This document shows, one piece after another, positions 34,723 to 43,675 of a DNA stretch of 64,000 bases. This DNA comes from an uncultured Lachnospiraceae bacterium. GTDB lineage: Bacteria > Bacillota > Clostridia > Lachnospirales > Lachnospiraceae. The stretch covers positions 54,101-118,100 of the forward strand of contig CAJUDM010000014.1 in assembly GCA_910584915.1 (NCBI GenBank), given 5' to 3'. The position numbers and the translations under genes were made by a program. The notes under the pieces are model-generated. The model was given only the letters and a program-made list of their open reading frames with translations. It did not search any database and was not told the DNA's origin. Position 1 is the stretch's first letter. Each line of letters opens with the position of its first letter.

Positions 34723-35789
34723 TCCACCAGCCTCCTGTAGTCCCCGCGGTCAATAACCACCCGATAACCGACAGCCTCCATCCTGCGTCTCAGCGCCCTC
34801 AGCGCTTCCCCGCTCTTCATCACCCCGCCATCCGACTCCGCCTTCCCGTCATACAGCGCATACTGCCCCCGAACCCGCGCCGGCGTCAGATTCGGCATAC
34901 AGACATTCGCGCCAGAGAGCATCCCCAACTCCAGCCCCCCGGGATGTATAGTTGCCAGCGCTGTAGTCGCGGGCAGCAGCACATCCGGCAGCATCAGGCG
35001 GATCACTCCCAGCAAAAACAGCGTCAGCTCCAGGCTTCCCGCTCTCTGATCCCCGAAGGGCGTATCGCGCTGGGGAAGAAAAGGCCCGATCCCCACCATC
35101 TCTGGCTGCAATGCATGGATGAACAGAAGATCCTCCGCCAGATGCTCAGCCGTCTGTCCCGGCGAGCCCGCCATAAACCCGCAGCCCACCTGATAGCCGA
35201 TCTCTTTCAGATCATACAGACAGCGCTTTCTGTTCTCCAGCGACATGGATGCCGGATGGAGATATCGGTAATACGCATTGTCCGCCGTCTCATGGCGCAG
35301 AAGATACCTGTCCGCCCCGGCGTCAAACCATCTCCTGTAAACCTCACGCGGATGCTCCCCCACCGACAACGTGACAGCGCAATCCGGGTGGTTTCTCTTT
35401 ATCGCCTCCACCAAAACCGCGATCCATTCAGGTGTGCAGCCCATATCCTCCCCGCCCTGCAGAACAAAAGTGCGATACCCCAGTCCATGCCCTTTTTTAC
35501 AGCACGCGAGAATCTCCTCCGCCCCCAGACGGTAACGCCCGATCCTGCCGTTTGAAGCGCGGATGCCGCAGTAATAACAATCATTTTTACAAACATTCGT
35601 GAACTCGATCAAGCCCCGGATAAACACATCTTTTCCGTAATGTCTCTCCCTTGCGCGCCTCGCCCTTTCAAACAGCTCCTCCGCCGTCGCCGCATCGCGC
35701 CCCGAAAGCAGCCCCATAAATTCTGAGCGGGAAAGAATCCTCTCCCGCTCCAGTTTTTCCAGCAATATTTTCCGCACAGTTTTCTCCAT
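34719..35789 (-). CDS. hydE: [FeFe] hydrogenase H-cluster maturase HydE (radical SAM)
   Basis: 356 residues from ATG 35789 (MEKTVRK); a GTG two codons earlier is possible. The radical SAM cluster motif is IEFTNVCKNDCYYCGIR (Cys67, Cys71, Cys74). It is followed by VLQGGEDMGC, LSVGEHPREVY, GFMAGSPGQTAEHLAEDL and PFLPQRDTPFG, all typical of HydE. The family helps build the dithiomethylamine ligand of the H-cluster together with HydF and HydG, neither of which is in this window. It starts 8 nt after purL ends, so it is probably transcribed with purL, an unusual partner. Confidence 0.92.
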   Translation of the reverse strand: MEKTVRKILLEKLERERILSRSEFMGLLSGRDAATAEELFERARRARERHYGKDVFIRGLIEFTNVCKNDCYYCGIRASNGRIGRYRLGAEEILACCKKGHGLGYRTFVLQGGEDMGCTPEWIAVLVEAIKRNHPDCAVTLSVGEHPREVYRRWFDAGADRYLLRHETADNAYYRYLHPASMSLENRKRCLYDLKEIGYQVGCGFMAGSPGQTAEHLAEDLLFIHALQPEMVGIGPFLPQRDTPFGDQRAGSLELTLFLLGVIRLMLPDVLLPATTALATIHPGGLELGMLSGANVCMPNLTPARVRGQYALYDGKAESDGGVMKSGEALRALRRRMEAVGYRVVIDRGDYRRLVE

Positions 35790-35797
35790 GTACACTT

Positions 35798-38700
35798 CTA
35801 CTTAAAATACCGAACCCCCGCCTCAAAGATTCTCAGGTCCTGATCGCCATAAATATTGACCGCGACCCCGTCCCCGCGGCGCTCCGCGTGCGCCATCTTG
35901 CCGAGGCACCTGCCGTCCGGCGAGGTGATGCCCTCTATTGCGCGGTAGGAACCGTTGATATTGTACTCCTCGTCCATGGACACATTGCCCTCTATATCCG
36001 CGTACTGGGTTGCCACCTGTCCGTTCGCGAACAGCCGATCAAGCCACTCGTCATTTGCCACGAAACGCCCCTCCCCGTGGGAAGCCGGGTTCACATAAGT
36101 CTTTCCTGGTTCCGCCAGTGACAGCCAGGGAGATTTGTCGGAAACCACTTTGATGTACGCCATCTTGGAGATATGGCGGTTTATCGTATTGAAGGTCAGC
36201 GTCGGGGAATTTTCATCCTGCCCGACGATCCCGCCGCAGGGCACAAGCCCCAGCTTGATCAGCGCCTGAAAACCGTTGCAGATGCCTAGCGCAAGTCCGT
36301 CTCTCTCATGTAACAGTTTCTGCACCGCCTCCCTGATCTTCTCATTCTGAAAAGCCGTGGCAAAGAACTTCGCGCTGCCGTCCGGCTCATCCCCCGCGGA
36401 AAAGCCCCCGGGGAACATGATGATCTGAGATTCCGCGATCGCTTTCTCAAACACCTCCACGGACTCCCGGATATCCTCCGCCGTCCGGTTCTTAAAGACT
36501 TTTGTCACTACCTGCGCCCCCGCGTTTCTGAACGCCCGCTCGGAATCATACTCGCAGTTCGTCCCCGGGAAAACAGGGATAAAGACGGTGGGCCTTGCCA
36601 CCTTATGTTTACATACATAGACGGAATCCGCTCTGTAGACAGGGCTCTCCACTTTGGAACCATCCTGCACGGCTTTATAAGGGAACACCTTATCCAGCGG
36701 TTTCTTCCACGCCGCCAGTGCCTCGTCCATGGAAACTTCTGCATCGCCGAAGACAAACGCCGGCTCTCCCGTCACTTCCGCTATCACGCGGTAATCCACA
36801 TTCAGATCATCCGCCATCTTCTCAAGTTCTTCCAGCCTTTCGGCGTCCGCCTCCGCGGCGATATTGCCCAGCCCGCAGGCAAAAAGCTCCTCTATATCCA
36901 CTTTATCCGTATCAAAGCGCACGCCAAACTTATTTCCGAAAGCCATCCTGGATACCGCCGCGCACAGCCCTTTCGCGTCCACCGCATAGGCGGAAACCAA
37001 AAGCCCCGCCCTGATCAGCGCCGTAATGCCGTCATAAAGTTCCAGTACATTGACATAATTCGGCACATCGTACTCATCCACATCTATCTTAAAGTAAACC
37101 AGCTTATTCCCCGCCTTTTTTAACTCCGGCGTCAGGATATCCTGTTCCTTTGCCACATCCACCGCAAAAGAGACAAGCGTGGGCGGCACATCGATATCGT
37201 TGAAAGTGCCGGACATGGAATCCTTGCCGCCGATGGAGGGCAGTCCAAATCCCACCTGGGCGTCATACGCCCCTAAAAGCGCCGCGAAAGGCTGGCTCCA
37301 TCTCGCCGGGCTCTCACTCATCCTGCGGAAATATTCCTGGAAGGTAAAGCGGATCTTCCGGCTCTCGCCCCCCGCCGCCACGATCTTCGCCATGGACTCC
37401 GTCACCGCGTAGATTGCCCCGTGATAAGGGCTCCAGGAGGAAACTTCCGGATCAAAGCCATAGCTCATCAGCGTCACAGCGTCTGTCTTTCCCTCCAGAA
37501 CGGGAAGCTTCGCCGCCATCACCTGCGTCTCGGTGAGCTGGTATTTCCCGCCGTAGGGCATCAGCACGCTGGAAGCGCCGATGGAGGAGTCAAACATCTC
37601 CACCAGCCCCTTCTGGGAGCAGACATTCAGATCTGACAGCTCTGTCAGCCATGCCTTTTTCAGATCTCCCTCCTGCAGAGCCTCCTCCACCGCAGGGATC
37701 GCCGTCTTTTTGAGCTGATTCTCCTCCCTGGAGGGAATCGCCACCTTTACGGACGTCTCCTGATGGGCGCCGTTGGTATCGAGGAAGGCTCTGGCTATAT
37801 TGACGATCTCCTTCCCCCGCCATTTCAGGATAAGCCTCGGCTCCTTTGTCACCTCCGCCACCACAACGGCCTCCAGATTCTCCTCGGCGGCATAGGCGAG
37901 AAACTCTTTCGCACTCTCCGGGGAGACCACCACCGCCATACGCTCCTGGGACTCGGAGATCGCAAGCTCCGTGCCGTCCAGCCCGGCGTACTTCTTCGGT
38001 ACTTTGTCGAGATCCACGATCAGTCCGTCTGCCAGCTCTCCGATCGCCACGGAGACACCGCCGGCACCGAAGTCATTGCACTTTTTGATCAGCCTCGAGA
38101 CCTCCTCCCGTCTGAACAGACGCTGGATCTTGCGCTCCGTGGGCGCGTTGCCCTTCTGCACTTCCGCCCCGCAGACCAGAGTGGACTCCTCCGTGTGCGC
38201 CTTGGAGGAACCGGTTGCGCCGCCGCAGCCGTCCCGCCCCGTCCTGCCGCCGAGCAGGATAATATAGTCGCCGGGATCGGAATTTTCCCGTATCACATTT
38301 CTCCTCGGCGCAGCGCCCATCACCGCGCCGATCTCCATCCTCTTCGCCACATAGTTCGGATGATAGATCTCCTTCACATAGCCGGTGGCAAGCCCCACCT
38401 GGTTCCCGTAGGAGGAATACCCCTTTGCCGCGCCCCTCACCAGCCTTGCCTGGGAAAGTTTTCCTTTCAATGTCTGAGCCGCCGGCAGGGTGGGATCTGC
38501 CGCTCCCGTAATTCTCATCGCCTGATAGACATAGCCCCTGCCGGATAAGGGATCTCTGATCGCGCCGCCGAGACAGGTCGCCGCGCCGCCGAAAGGCTCG
38601 ATCTCCGTGGGATGGTTGTGAGTCTCGTTCTTGAAAAATACCAGCCACTCCTCCGTGACGGGACCGTCACCGTAATCGATCTCCACCGGCACCACGATCG

Positions 38701-39610
38701 AGCAGGCGTTGATCTCATCGGAAACCTCCATATCAGGGAGCTTTCCTTCCGCCCGCAGCTTCTTCATCGCCATCAGCGCGATATCCATCAGGCAGATGAA
38801 CTTATCGTCCCTTCCCGCGTAGAGCTCCTCCCTTGTATCGAGATAGCTCTGCCAGGTCATCTCGAGGGGTTCCTTATAGTAACCTTCGCCAAACTCCACT
38901 TCCTTCAGCTCTGTCGCAAAGGTGGTATGCCGGCAATGGTCAGACCAGTATGTATCGAGCACTCTGATCTCCGTCATGGAAGGATCTCTCTTCTCCTCCC
39001 GGAAATACTTCTGAATATGCAGAAAATCCTGAAAGGTCATGGCAAGGTTCAGAGAAAGGTAGCGCTTTTTGAGTTCCGCCTCCGCCTCCTCCCCGAAGCC
39101 CTCTAAAATCTTTACATCCTCCGGCTCCTCATAGACCGCAAGAAGCGTCTCCGGCTTCTCCATCCCCGTCTCCCTCGAATCCACCGGATTGATACAGTAA
39201 TTTTTGATCTGCTCAAACTCCTCGTCGGAAACGCCGCCGAGGATCATATAGGTCACCGCCGTGCGGATCACCGGCTCCTCGTCCTCTCTCAAAAACTTCA
39301 CGCACTGCAGAGCGGAATCCGCCCGCTGGTCAAACTGCCCCGGCAGATATTCCACGCTGAACACCTTTGCCCCCTCGGGAATTTCCAGCTTTTCCTCATA
39401 GTACACATCCACCGGCGGTTCCGAGAAAACGCTCCTTAACGCCGCCGCGTACACATCATCGCTCAAGTTTTCCACATCATAGCGGATAAACATTCTGACA
39501 TCTTCCACGGAATCGATCTGCAGATAGCTTCTGATCTCCTCCTTAAGCTGCTTTGCCGCCGCCGCAAAAGGCGCTTTCTTTTCCACATAAAGTCGTTTTA
39601 CGTTTCCCAT
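35798..39610 (-). CDS. purL: Phosphoribosylformylglycinamidine synthase, single-chain
   Basis: 1270 residues, ATG 39610 with AAGGAGG upstream at long spacing (about 14 nt). It combines the PurS-like N-terminus, the PurL synthase core (FFKNETHNHPTEIEPFGGAATCLGG split over residues 325-350; GYSSYGNQVGLATG; IGGKDSMSG), and a C-terminal glutaminase (FPGTNCEYDSERAF, ALGICNGFQAL with the nucleophile Cys, SHGEGRF). It converts FGAR to FGAM with glutamine and ATP in purine synthesis. The large single-chain form is normal for Lachnospiraceae and proteobacteria, unlike the split Bacillus form. Confidence 0.96.
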   Translation of the reverse strand: MGNVKRLYVEKKAPFAAAAKQLKEEIRSYLQIDSVEDVRMFIRYDVENLSDDVYAAALRSVFSEPPVDVYYEEKLEIPEGAKVFSVEYLPGQFDQRADSALQCVKFLREDEEPVIRTAVTYMILGGVSDEEFEQIKNYCINPVDSRETGMEKPETLLAVYEEPEDVKILEGFGEEAEAELKKRYLSLNLAMTFQDFLHIQKYFREEKRDPSMTEIRVLDTYWSDHCRHTTFATELKEVEFGEGYYKEPLEMTWQSYLDTREELYAGRDDKFICLMDIALMAMKKLRAEGKLPDMEVSDEINACSIVVPVEIDYGDGPVTEEWLVFFKNETHNHPTEIEPFGGAATCLGGAIRDPLSGRGYVYQAMRITGAADPTLPAAQTLKGKLSQARLVRGAAKGYSSYGNQVGLATGYVKEIYHPNYVAKRMEIGAVMGAAPRRNVIRENSDPGDYIILLGGRTGRDGCGGATGSSKAHTEESTLVCGAEVQKGNAPTERKIQRLFRREEVSRLIKKCNDFGAGGVSVAIGELADGLIVDLDKVPKKYAGLDGTELAISESQERMAVVVSPESAKEFLAYAAEENLEAVVVAEVTKEPRLILKWRGKEIVNIARAFLDTNGAHQETSVKVAIPSREENQLKKTAIPAVEEALQEGDLKKAWLTELSDLNVCSQKGLVEMFDSSIGASSVLMPYGGKYQLTETQVMAAKLPVLEGKTDAVTLMSYGFDPEVSSWSPYHGAIYAVTESMAKIVAAGGESRKIRFTFQEYFRRMSESPARWSQPFAALLGAYDAQVGFGLPSIGGKDSMSGTFNDIDVPPTLVSFAVDVAKEQDILTPELKKAGNKLVYFKIDVDEYDVPNYVNVLELYDGITALIRAGLLVSAYAVDAKGLCAAVSRMAFGNKFGVRFDTDKVDIEELFACGLGNIAAEADAERLEELEKMADDLNVDYRVIAEVTGEPAFVFGDAEVSMDEALAAWKKPLDKVFPYKAVQDGSKVESPVYRADSVYVCKHKVARPTVFIPVFPGTNCEYDSERAFRNAGAQVVTKVFKNRTAEDIRESVEVFEKAIAESQIIMFPGGFSAGDEPDGSAKFFATAFQNEKIREAVQKLLHERDGLALGICNGFQALIKLGLVPCGGIVGQDENSPTLTFNTINRHISKMAYIKVVSDKSPWLSLAEPGKTYVNPASHGEGRFVANDEWLDRLFANGQVATQYADIEGNVSMDEEYNINGSYRAIEGITSPDGRCLGKMAHAERRGDGVAVNIYGDQDLRIFEAGVRYFK

Positions 39611-39684
39611 CTCTGAGTTATTTTCCTCCTTAACATAGAATGCGCCTCAGAACCTAAAGATCCTGAAGCACCCCTCTTCATTTA

Positions 39685-40260
39685 TCAGTCTTCTGTCACA
39701 AGTCCCTGCATGACCATATACAGTTCATTATCGATCGTCTCCCCCGATATCCCCATTGTCACGGATGCTATTTTCAGCCCCTCCAGCACATACATGATAT
39801 TTTTCGCGGCAATACGGGCATCCACATCATAAAATTCCTCATTCTCTATCCCCATTCGGATCAGCTTCTCCAGCATGGTCACACCCGCCATAAACTGCTT
39901 CTTCAAAATCGAATTCTTCGGATTGGCAAAAGCATATTCATAGGCGGCAGCCGTCAGCGTCTTTCTGCTCCGCAGTATCTCCTTCTTCTGTTCCTTTAAA
40001 AACAACGCCAGAATCTCCGCCGCCGCGGCATCCTCTCCGACACTCTCGGCAAACACATCATCCGCTTCCTCCGACTCCGCCGCCAGCACTTCCAGAAAAA
40101 TTTCTTCTGTACTCGAAAAATATAAGTACAGGCCGCCTCTGCTGATCTCACAGGCCTCCACGATATCCTTCATCGTCACGCTGCGGAAGCCTTTCTCCAC
40201 AAACACTCCCTTCGCTTTCTCCAGTATATATTGTTTCTTTTGTAACGACCGTTCTCCCAT
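39685..40260 (-). CDS. TetR/AcrR family transcriptional regulator
   Basis: 191 residues from ATG 40260, with GAAGG 5 nt upstream; the frame starts at a TTG at 40278. The N-terminal helix-turn-helix reads KGFRSVTMKDIVEACEISRGGLYLYFSSTEEIFLEVL, in the standard TetR spacing. The C-terminal ligand-binding part is helical and lacks recognisable specificity. It is not next to a transporter; its neighbours are purL and a protein of unknown function. Its target is unknown. Confidence 0.9.
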   Translation of the reverse strand: MGERSLQKKQYILEKAKGVFVEKGFRSVTMKDIVEACEISRGGLYLYFSSTEEIFLEVLAAESEEADDVFAESVGEDAAAAEILALFLKEQKKEILRSRKTLTAAAYEYAFANPKNSILKKQFMAGVTMLEKLIRMGIENEEFYDVDARIAAKNIMYVLEGLKIASVTMGISGETIDNELYMVMQGLVTED

Positions 40261-40362
40261 ATCTGCCTTCTCTCCCAATAACTGTACCGATCCCGCCCTG
40301 ATCCTGATGACTCCGGGATCTGTCCCCTTCTATAACAAACATCTCCACAGGCTGACGGGGCA

Positions 40363-40851
40363 TCAGACCTGCAGAAGTTCTCTCAATTTATACAATACTT
40401 CCAGATATACACCGTTCTCCACTGCCTCCGGCCATAAAATGCTCTTTGTCATACCGCCCAGCACATATCTGGAGAGGATGCCGGACAGCAGTTCCATATC
40501 CCGCAGTGTGGCTTCCCGGACCGCTTTTATCTCCTGTTTGACACCCCTGATCCTGTTTCTGTTGTATACATACTGATAGTTGCGGTTCATGAAGCCGGTC
40601 CCCCTCGCCGTTTTTACAAAGGCGAGCAGTGTGGAGTCGTACACCGGAAAAGTAAACGATGTCTTTTCCACGCCTTCCCCCTCATAACTGTTCATCACTT
40701 TCCCGCCGCGTTTTTGCTCCAGCCAGGGAATATAACGCACAAGGAGCTTCGCGTCCGGCTGATACTGCTGTATGATATTTTTTCTGAGATCGATGTCCGC
40801 CTCATGCGGATTATCCTGTATCAGCATATAGAGTCCAGGCTCCTTTCTCAT
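40363..40851 (-). CDS. Hypothetical protein (possibly DUF6508-like)
   Basis: 162 residues from ATG 40851, with GGAG 10 nt upstream; ATG 40827 with AAAGGAG is an alternative. The central part TFPVYDSTLLAFVKTARGTGFMNRNYQYVYNRNRI and the C-terminal GILSRYVLGGMTKSILWPEAVENGVYLEVL resemble small conserved proteins of unknown function that I recall as DUF6508, although I cannot confirm this. There is no membrane segment. It is divergent from the 763-residue gene and has a long hairpin right before its start. Confidence 0.7.
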   Translation of the reverse strand: MRKEPGLYMLIQDNPHEADIDLRKNIIQQYQPDAKLLVRYIPWLEQKRGGKVMNSYEGEGVEKTSFTFPVYDSTLLAFVKTARGTGFMNRNYQYVYNRNRIRGVKQEIKAVREATLRDMELLSGILSRYVLGGMTKSILWPEAVENGVYLEVLYKLRELLQV

Positions 40852-40858
40852 GTTTTGC

Positions 40859-40913
40859 GGACTCCAAACTCATGCTTTTTCGTGCAAGCACGAAACGCAT
40901 GACCTTTGAGTCC
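40859..40913. repeat. Long imperfect hairpin between divergent genes
   Basis: GGACTC...CATGC at 40859-40875 pairs with GCATG...GAGTCC at 40897-40913, with an inner perfect stem TTTCGTGC/GCACGAAA (loop AA). It lies 8 nt before the start of the minus-strand gene and 44 nt before the plus-strand promoter. No T-run follows. It could be a leader structure or a small repeat element. Confidence 0.7.
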
Positions 40914-40956
40914 TGGTACTATCATATCAAAAAAAAAAGAAAAAGTACAGAAAGAC

Positions 40957-40985
40957 TTCACAAAAAAGTTGCTAATTAGTATAAT
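40957..40985 (+). promoter_or_regulatory. Promoter of the cyclic-nucleotide-binding-fold gene
   Basis: TTCACA (40957-40962), 17 nt spacer, then TATAAT (40980-40985), about 40 nt before ATG 41027. The surrounding DNA is A-rich. The ribosome binding site AGGAAGG is 6 nt before the start. Confidence 0.7.
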
Positions 40986-41026
40986 GAAGAAAAAAGTTTT
41001 TATTAAAACAGATAGGAAGGTATCAT

Positions 41027-43318
41027 ATGGCATCAAAACGTATCCCTGCGGGGCAGACTTTCATACAGGCAGGACAGGCACTTGAATGTTTCTGGTATAT
41101 CACAGAGGGGAGTATGCAGGCGCAGTTTCCCGGAGGTTTTATCACTCTGGAGAGAGGAGATATCGTCGGCATCTGTGATTTTAATAAGCAGGCCCACTCT
41201 CTTTCTTATCAGGCGGTTACAGACTGCATGATTATTCCTTACGGTTCTCCCGCCGTGCTGATCAGGACAAAATTCTTTGAGGAGCATATCGATAACCGCA
41301 CGCGGTTTGCTGTGACAATGAACCGATTCGTGAGAAAAACACTGGAAAAGTACGCAGTCACCTGGAGATCCTGCAAGCAGCTCTACGACTTTTTGAGTTC
41401 TTCCTACACTTCCTACCAAAAGTTGTGTGAAGAACTGCATATCGTGATCAAATCGCTCCCGGGCATTGAATCTTTAGAGCCCATGGACAGCGATCTTACA
41501 CCGGCGATGTGGCAGACTTCCTACTATGCGGGTCTGCACAATATCCTGCTAAATAAAACGGCGGCTCCCGTTTTGCAGGAAAATCAGTTTGTTCCCGGTT
41601 ATCTGTACCACGCCATGGGAGACATTCATGCTCTGCTTCAGAAATTTCAGTCCGTCTTCGATTATGCCAAAGAAATCTCCTATCTGCTTCTCAATGAGGA
41701 CAGACTGGACTTATTCGATTTATTTACAGGCATCTATTTCCGGATCGGTATGCAGCATCCGAAAAGTTCCGCGATCTCTCTCGCTATAGAGACCATCTGT
41801 TCCCATGTGGAAAAACAGCCCGGCATCCCTCCGCACCTTGCCGAGGGCAGGCTGCAGGAGTATCATTCTCAGATAGAAAATATGAAAAAACTGATGGATA
41901 ATCCCGCTATGTCCGATATTCAGGCCGATTTCCAGAAGGATTACTCCCTGCCCGGAAAACTGGCGGGTTCTGTGGATATTATACTGGAATACGCGGACTG
42001 CGCGCCCGATGTCACCAGCGCGGTCAAAAATGCACTGGCTTCCTACAAGCAGCTTCCCGATAAAAATGCCACCACGCCCGAAGTCATGAAACTCAGACAG
42101 ACTCTGACAAAGTATTTTTATCAGATCTATACTGCCGCCTTCCAGGTCAGCCTGGCGGACGAAAATATCCCGCCTGTATTAAAGATGTTCTTCAACTTCG
42201 GCTATATGGACGCGGATCTCTGCGGTATGGACAACGCCTGCTATCTGTATCAGAATGTGCAGCACTATTCCGGCTCCGAGGAGCACGGCATCTACACCAC
42301 CCACGAATGGCTGAAAGCTGTCTATGAGGGAAAAAAAGAGCCCAGTATCAACGAGCTCGATGTGGACTATGAAAAGCATGTCCAGTCCCTGAAAACAGAA
42401 GGGAGCATCAATGCGGAAACGGCAAAGCAGATGCTGGCGGACAGAGCCCAGAAGGTACTGTTCGAACTGGAGAATATGTTCCCCAGGGCAAGCAAGATCA
42501 CAAGCGGCAAGCCCGCTGTATTCTGCCCGATCCTGTCGGAGCATGAATTTATCCGCCAGCCCGAGGACGCCCTGCTCTACCCCGACCTGATCGTCAAGGT
42601 TCTGGAATCCATCCGTGAGGCGGACTACACCGTCTTTGCCAGAAAAAACCTCACCATGCTCTCCCAGAAGGAAAACATCCACGACTTTTTCAACGTGGAG
42701 ATCATGCCGGACATTATCCTGATGCCGGTGATCGGTATGAGAGGCGCCATGTGGCAGGAGATCGTAGGCAGGAGCCGTATGACCGCCGCCCGCATGATGC
42801 TGCCTATCTTCCAGCTTGAGGATCTCCAGAAAGTCATGATACGGATGATCGGCGAGTACCGCTGGGAGATGTGCAAGCGCGTGCAGGGCGCGAGATGGAA
42901 CGATGTGACCGAGCCATCCCTCACCAGCCTGTACTACGACTTCCTGCAGTTCTACCGCAAAAATCCGGAACTCTCCACCGACACGAAGGAGAAGATCAAG
43001 ACCGGCCTGCAGAAGTGCAAAAACAACTTTAAGGAATACTTCCTGAACGATTACGCCACTTATATCCTGTTCGAGAGCAAGGGGTCGCCCCATCTGACCA
43101 AGAATGCCCGGGCCATTTTGTTCAGCCAGTGCCCGCTGTCCGCGCCGATCCGCAAGACGCTCTCCTCCAACCCTATCTACCAGGAACTTCTGGAGGCGCA
43201 CAGCAGGAGTGTCGCGGAGCGCTGCAAGAAGTTGGATAATTTAAGCAAGAAGCTGATCGCCAAGCAGGAGAAAGTACCGGAGGTGCTGGATCAGGAGATT
43301 GCGTTTACAAAGAGGTAA
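41027..43318 (+). CDS. Large protein with N-terminal cyclic-nucleotide-binding-like domain
   Basis: 763 residues, ATG 41027 behind AGGAAGG. Residues 1-110 look like the beta-roll of a CRP-type cyclic-nucleotide-binding domain (RIPAGQTFIQAGQALECFWYITEGSMQ; GDIVGICDF), but without a clear phosphate-binding cassette. The remaining 650 residues are mostly helical with no family I recognise and no helix-turn-helix, kinase or cyclase motif. There is no signal peptide or membrane segment. The gene is monocistronic with its own promoter and terminator-like hairpin, on the opposite strand to most neighbours. Confidence 0.8.
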   Translation: MASKRIPAGQTFIQAGQALECFWYITEGSMQAQFPGGFITLERGDIVGICDFNKQAHSLSYQAVTDCMIIPYGSPAVLIRTKFFEEHIDNRTRFAVTMNRFVRKTLEKYAVTWRSCKQLYDFLSSSYTSYQKLCEELHIVIKSLPGIESLEPMDSDLTPAMWQTSYYAGLHNILLNKTAAPVLQENQFVPGYLYHAMGDIHALLQKFQSVFDYAKEISYLLLNEDRLDLFDLFTGIYFRIGMQHPKSSAISLAIETICSHVEKQPGIPPHLAEGRLQEYHSQIENMKKLMDNPAMSDIQADFQKDYSLPGKLAGSVDIILEYADCAPDVTSAVKNALASYKQLPDKNATTPEVMKLRQTLTKYFYQIYTAAFQVSLADENIPPVLKMFFNFGYMDADLCGMDNACYLYQNVQHYSGSEEHGIYTTHEWLKAVYEGKKEPSINELDVDYEKHVQSLKTEGSINAETAKQMLADRAQKVLFELENMFPRASKITSGKPAVFCPILSEHEFIRQPEDALLYPDLIVKVLESIREADYTVFARKNLTMLSQKENIHDFFNVEIMPDIILMPVIGMRGAMWQEIVGRSRMTAARMMLPIFQLEDLQKVMIRMIGEYRWEMCKRVQGARWNDVTEPSLTSLYYDFLQFYRKNPELSTDTKEKIKTGLQKCKNNFKEYFLNDYATYILFESKGSPHLTKNARAILFSQCPLSAPIRKTLSSNPIYQELLEAHSRSVAERCKKLDNLSKKLIAKQEKVPEVLDQEIAFTKR

Positions 43319-43339
43319 TTGATTTATATTTAACCATAT

Positions 43340-43375
43340 AGGACAGCAGGAGCGGCTATACGCTCTTACTGTCCT
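43340..43375 (+). terminator. Probable terminator of the 41027-43318 gene
   Basis: AGGACAG..GGAGCG pairs with CGCTC..CTGTCCT around a short loop, 22 nt after the stop codon. The following tail is only weakly T-rich (GTTCGATT), so termination may be partial. Confidence 0.6.
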
Positions 43376-43675
43376 GTTCGATTGGATCAATGTAAATTTT
43401 CAGATCAACAGCTCTTCCAGCCTGTCAATGATATCCTCCGCAGATTTCCGGCATTCTATCTCATGCGCCATATAAAACAGTGTAACGCCCCGCAGCAAAG
43501 CTGAATGTGTCCGGAGGACACATTGGTATTTACGCTCTCGCGGCAGTCGCCAGCGGATATCCAAGACGAACAAGTTCGCCTGCAGGCACGGCTGCATGGC
43601 TCGTTGCCCGCGGAAATAAACGGATCATTCGTCATCCCCCCGGATCATGACACCACATTTACCAGACACACACGC
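43376..43675. other. Intergenic region with small palindromes
   Basis: About 300 nt. AATGTGTCC-GGA-GGACACATT (43504-43524) is a perfect palindrome. GAACAAGTTC near 43570 and TGCAGGCACGGCTGCA near 43580 are smaller ones. A 65-codon minus-strand frame (43400-43597) crosses the area; its last 23 codons look more protein-like but no family is recognised. This resembles a small repeated intergenic element or a gene remnant. Confidence 0.45.

Noticed and set aside
39611..39684. Purine riboswitch before purL
   Set aside because: The gap is only 74 nt and shows a weak wobble-containing hairpin but no riboswitch core.
43400..43597. 65-residue minus-strand gene
   Set aside because: Only the last 23 codons look protein-like, the rest crosses palindromes, and no family or ribosome binding site supports it.
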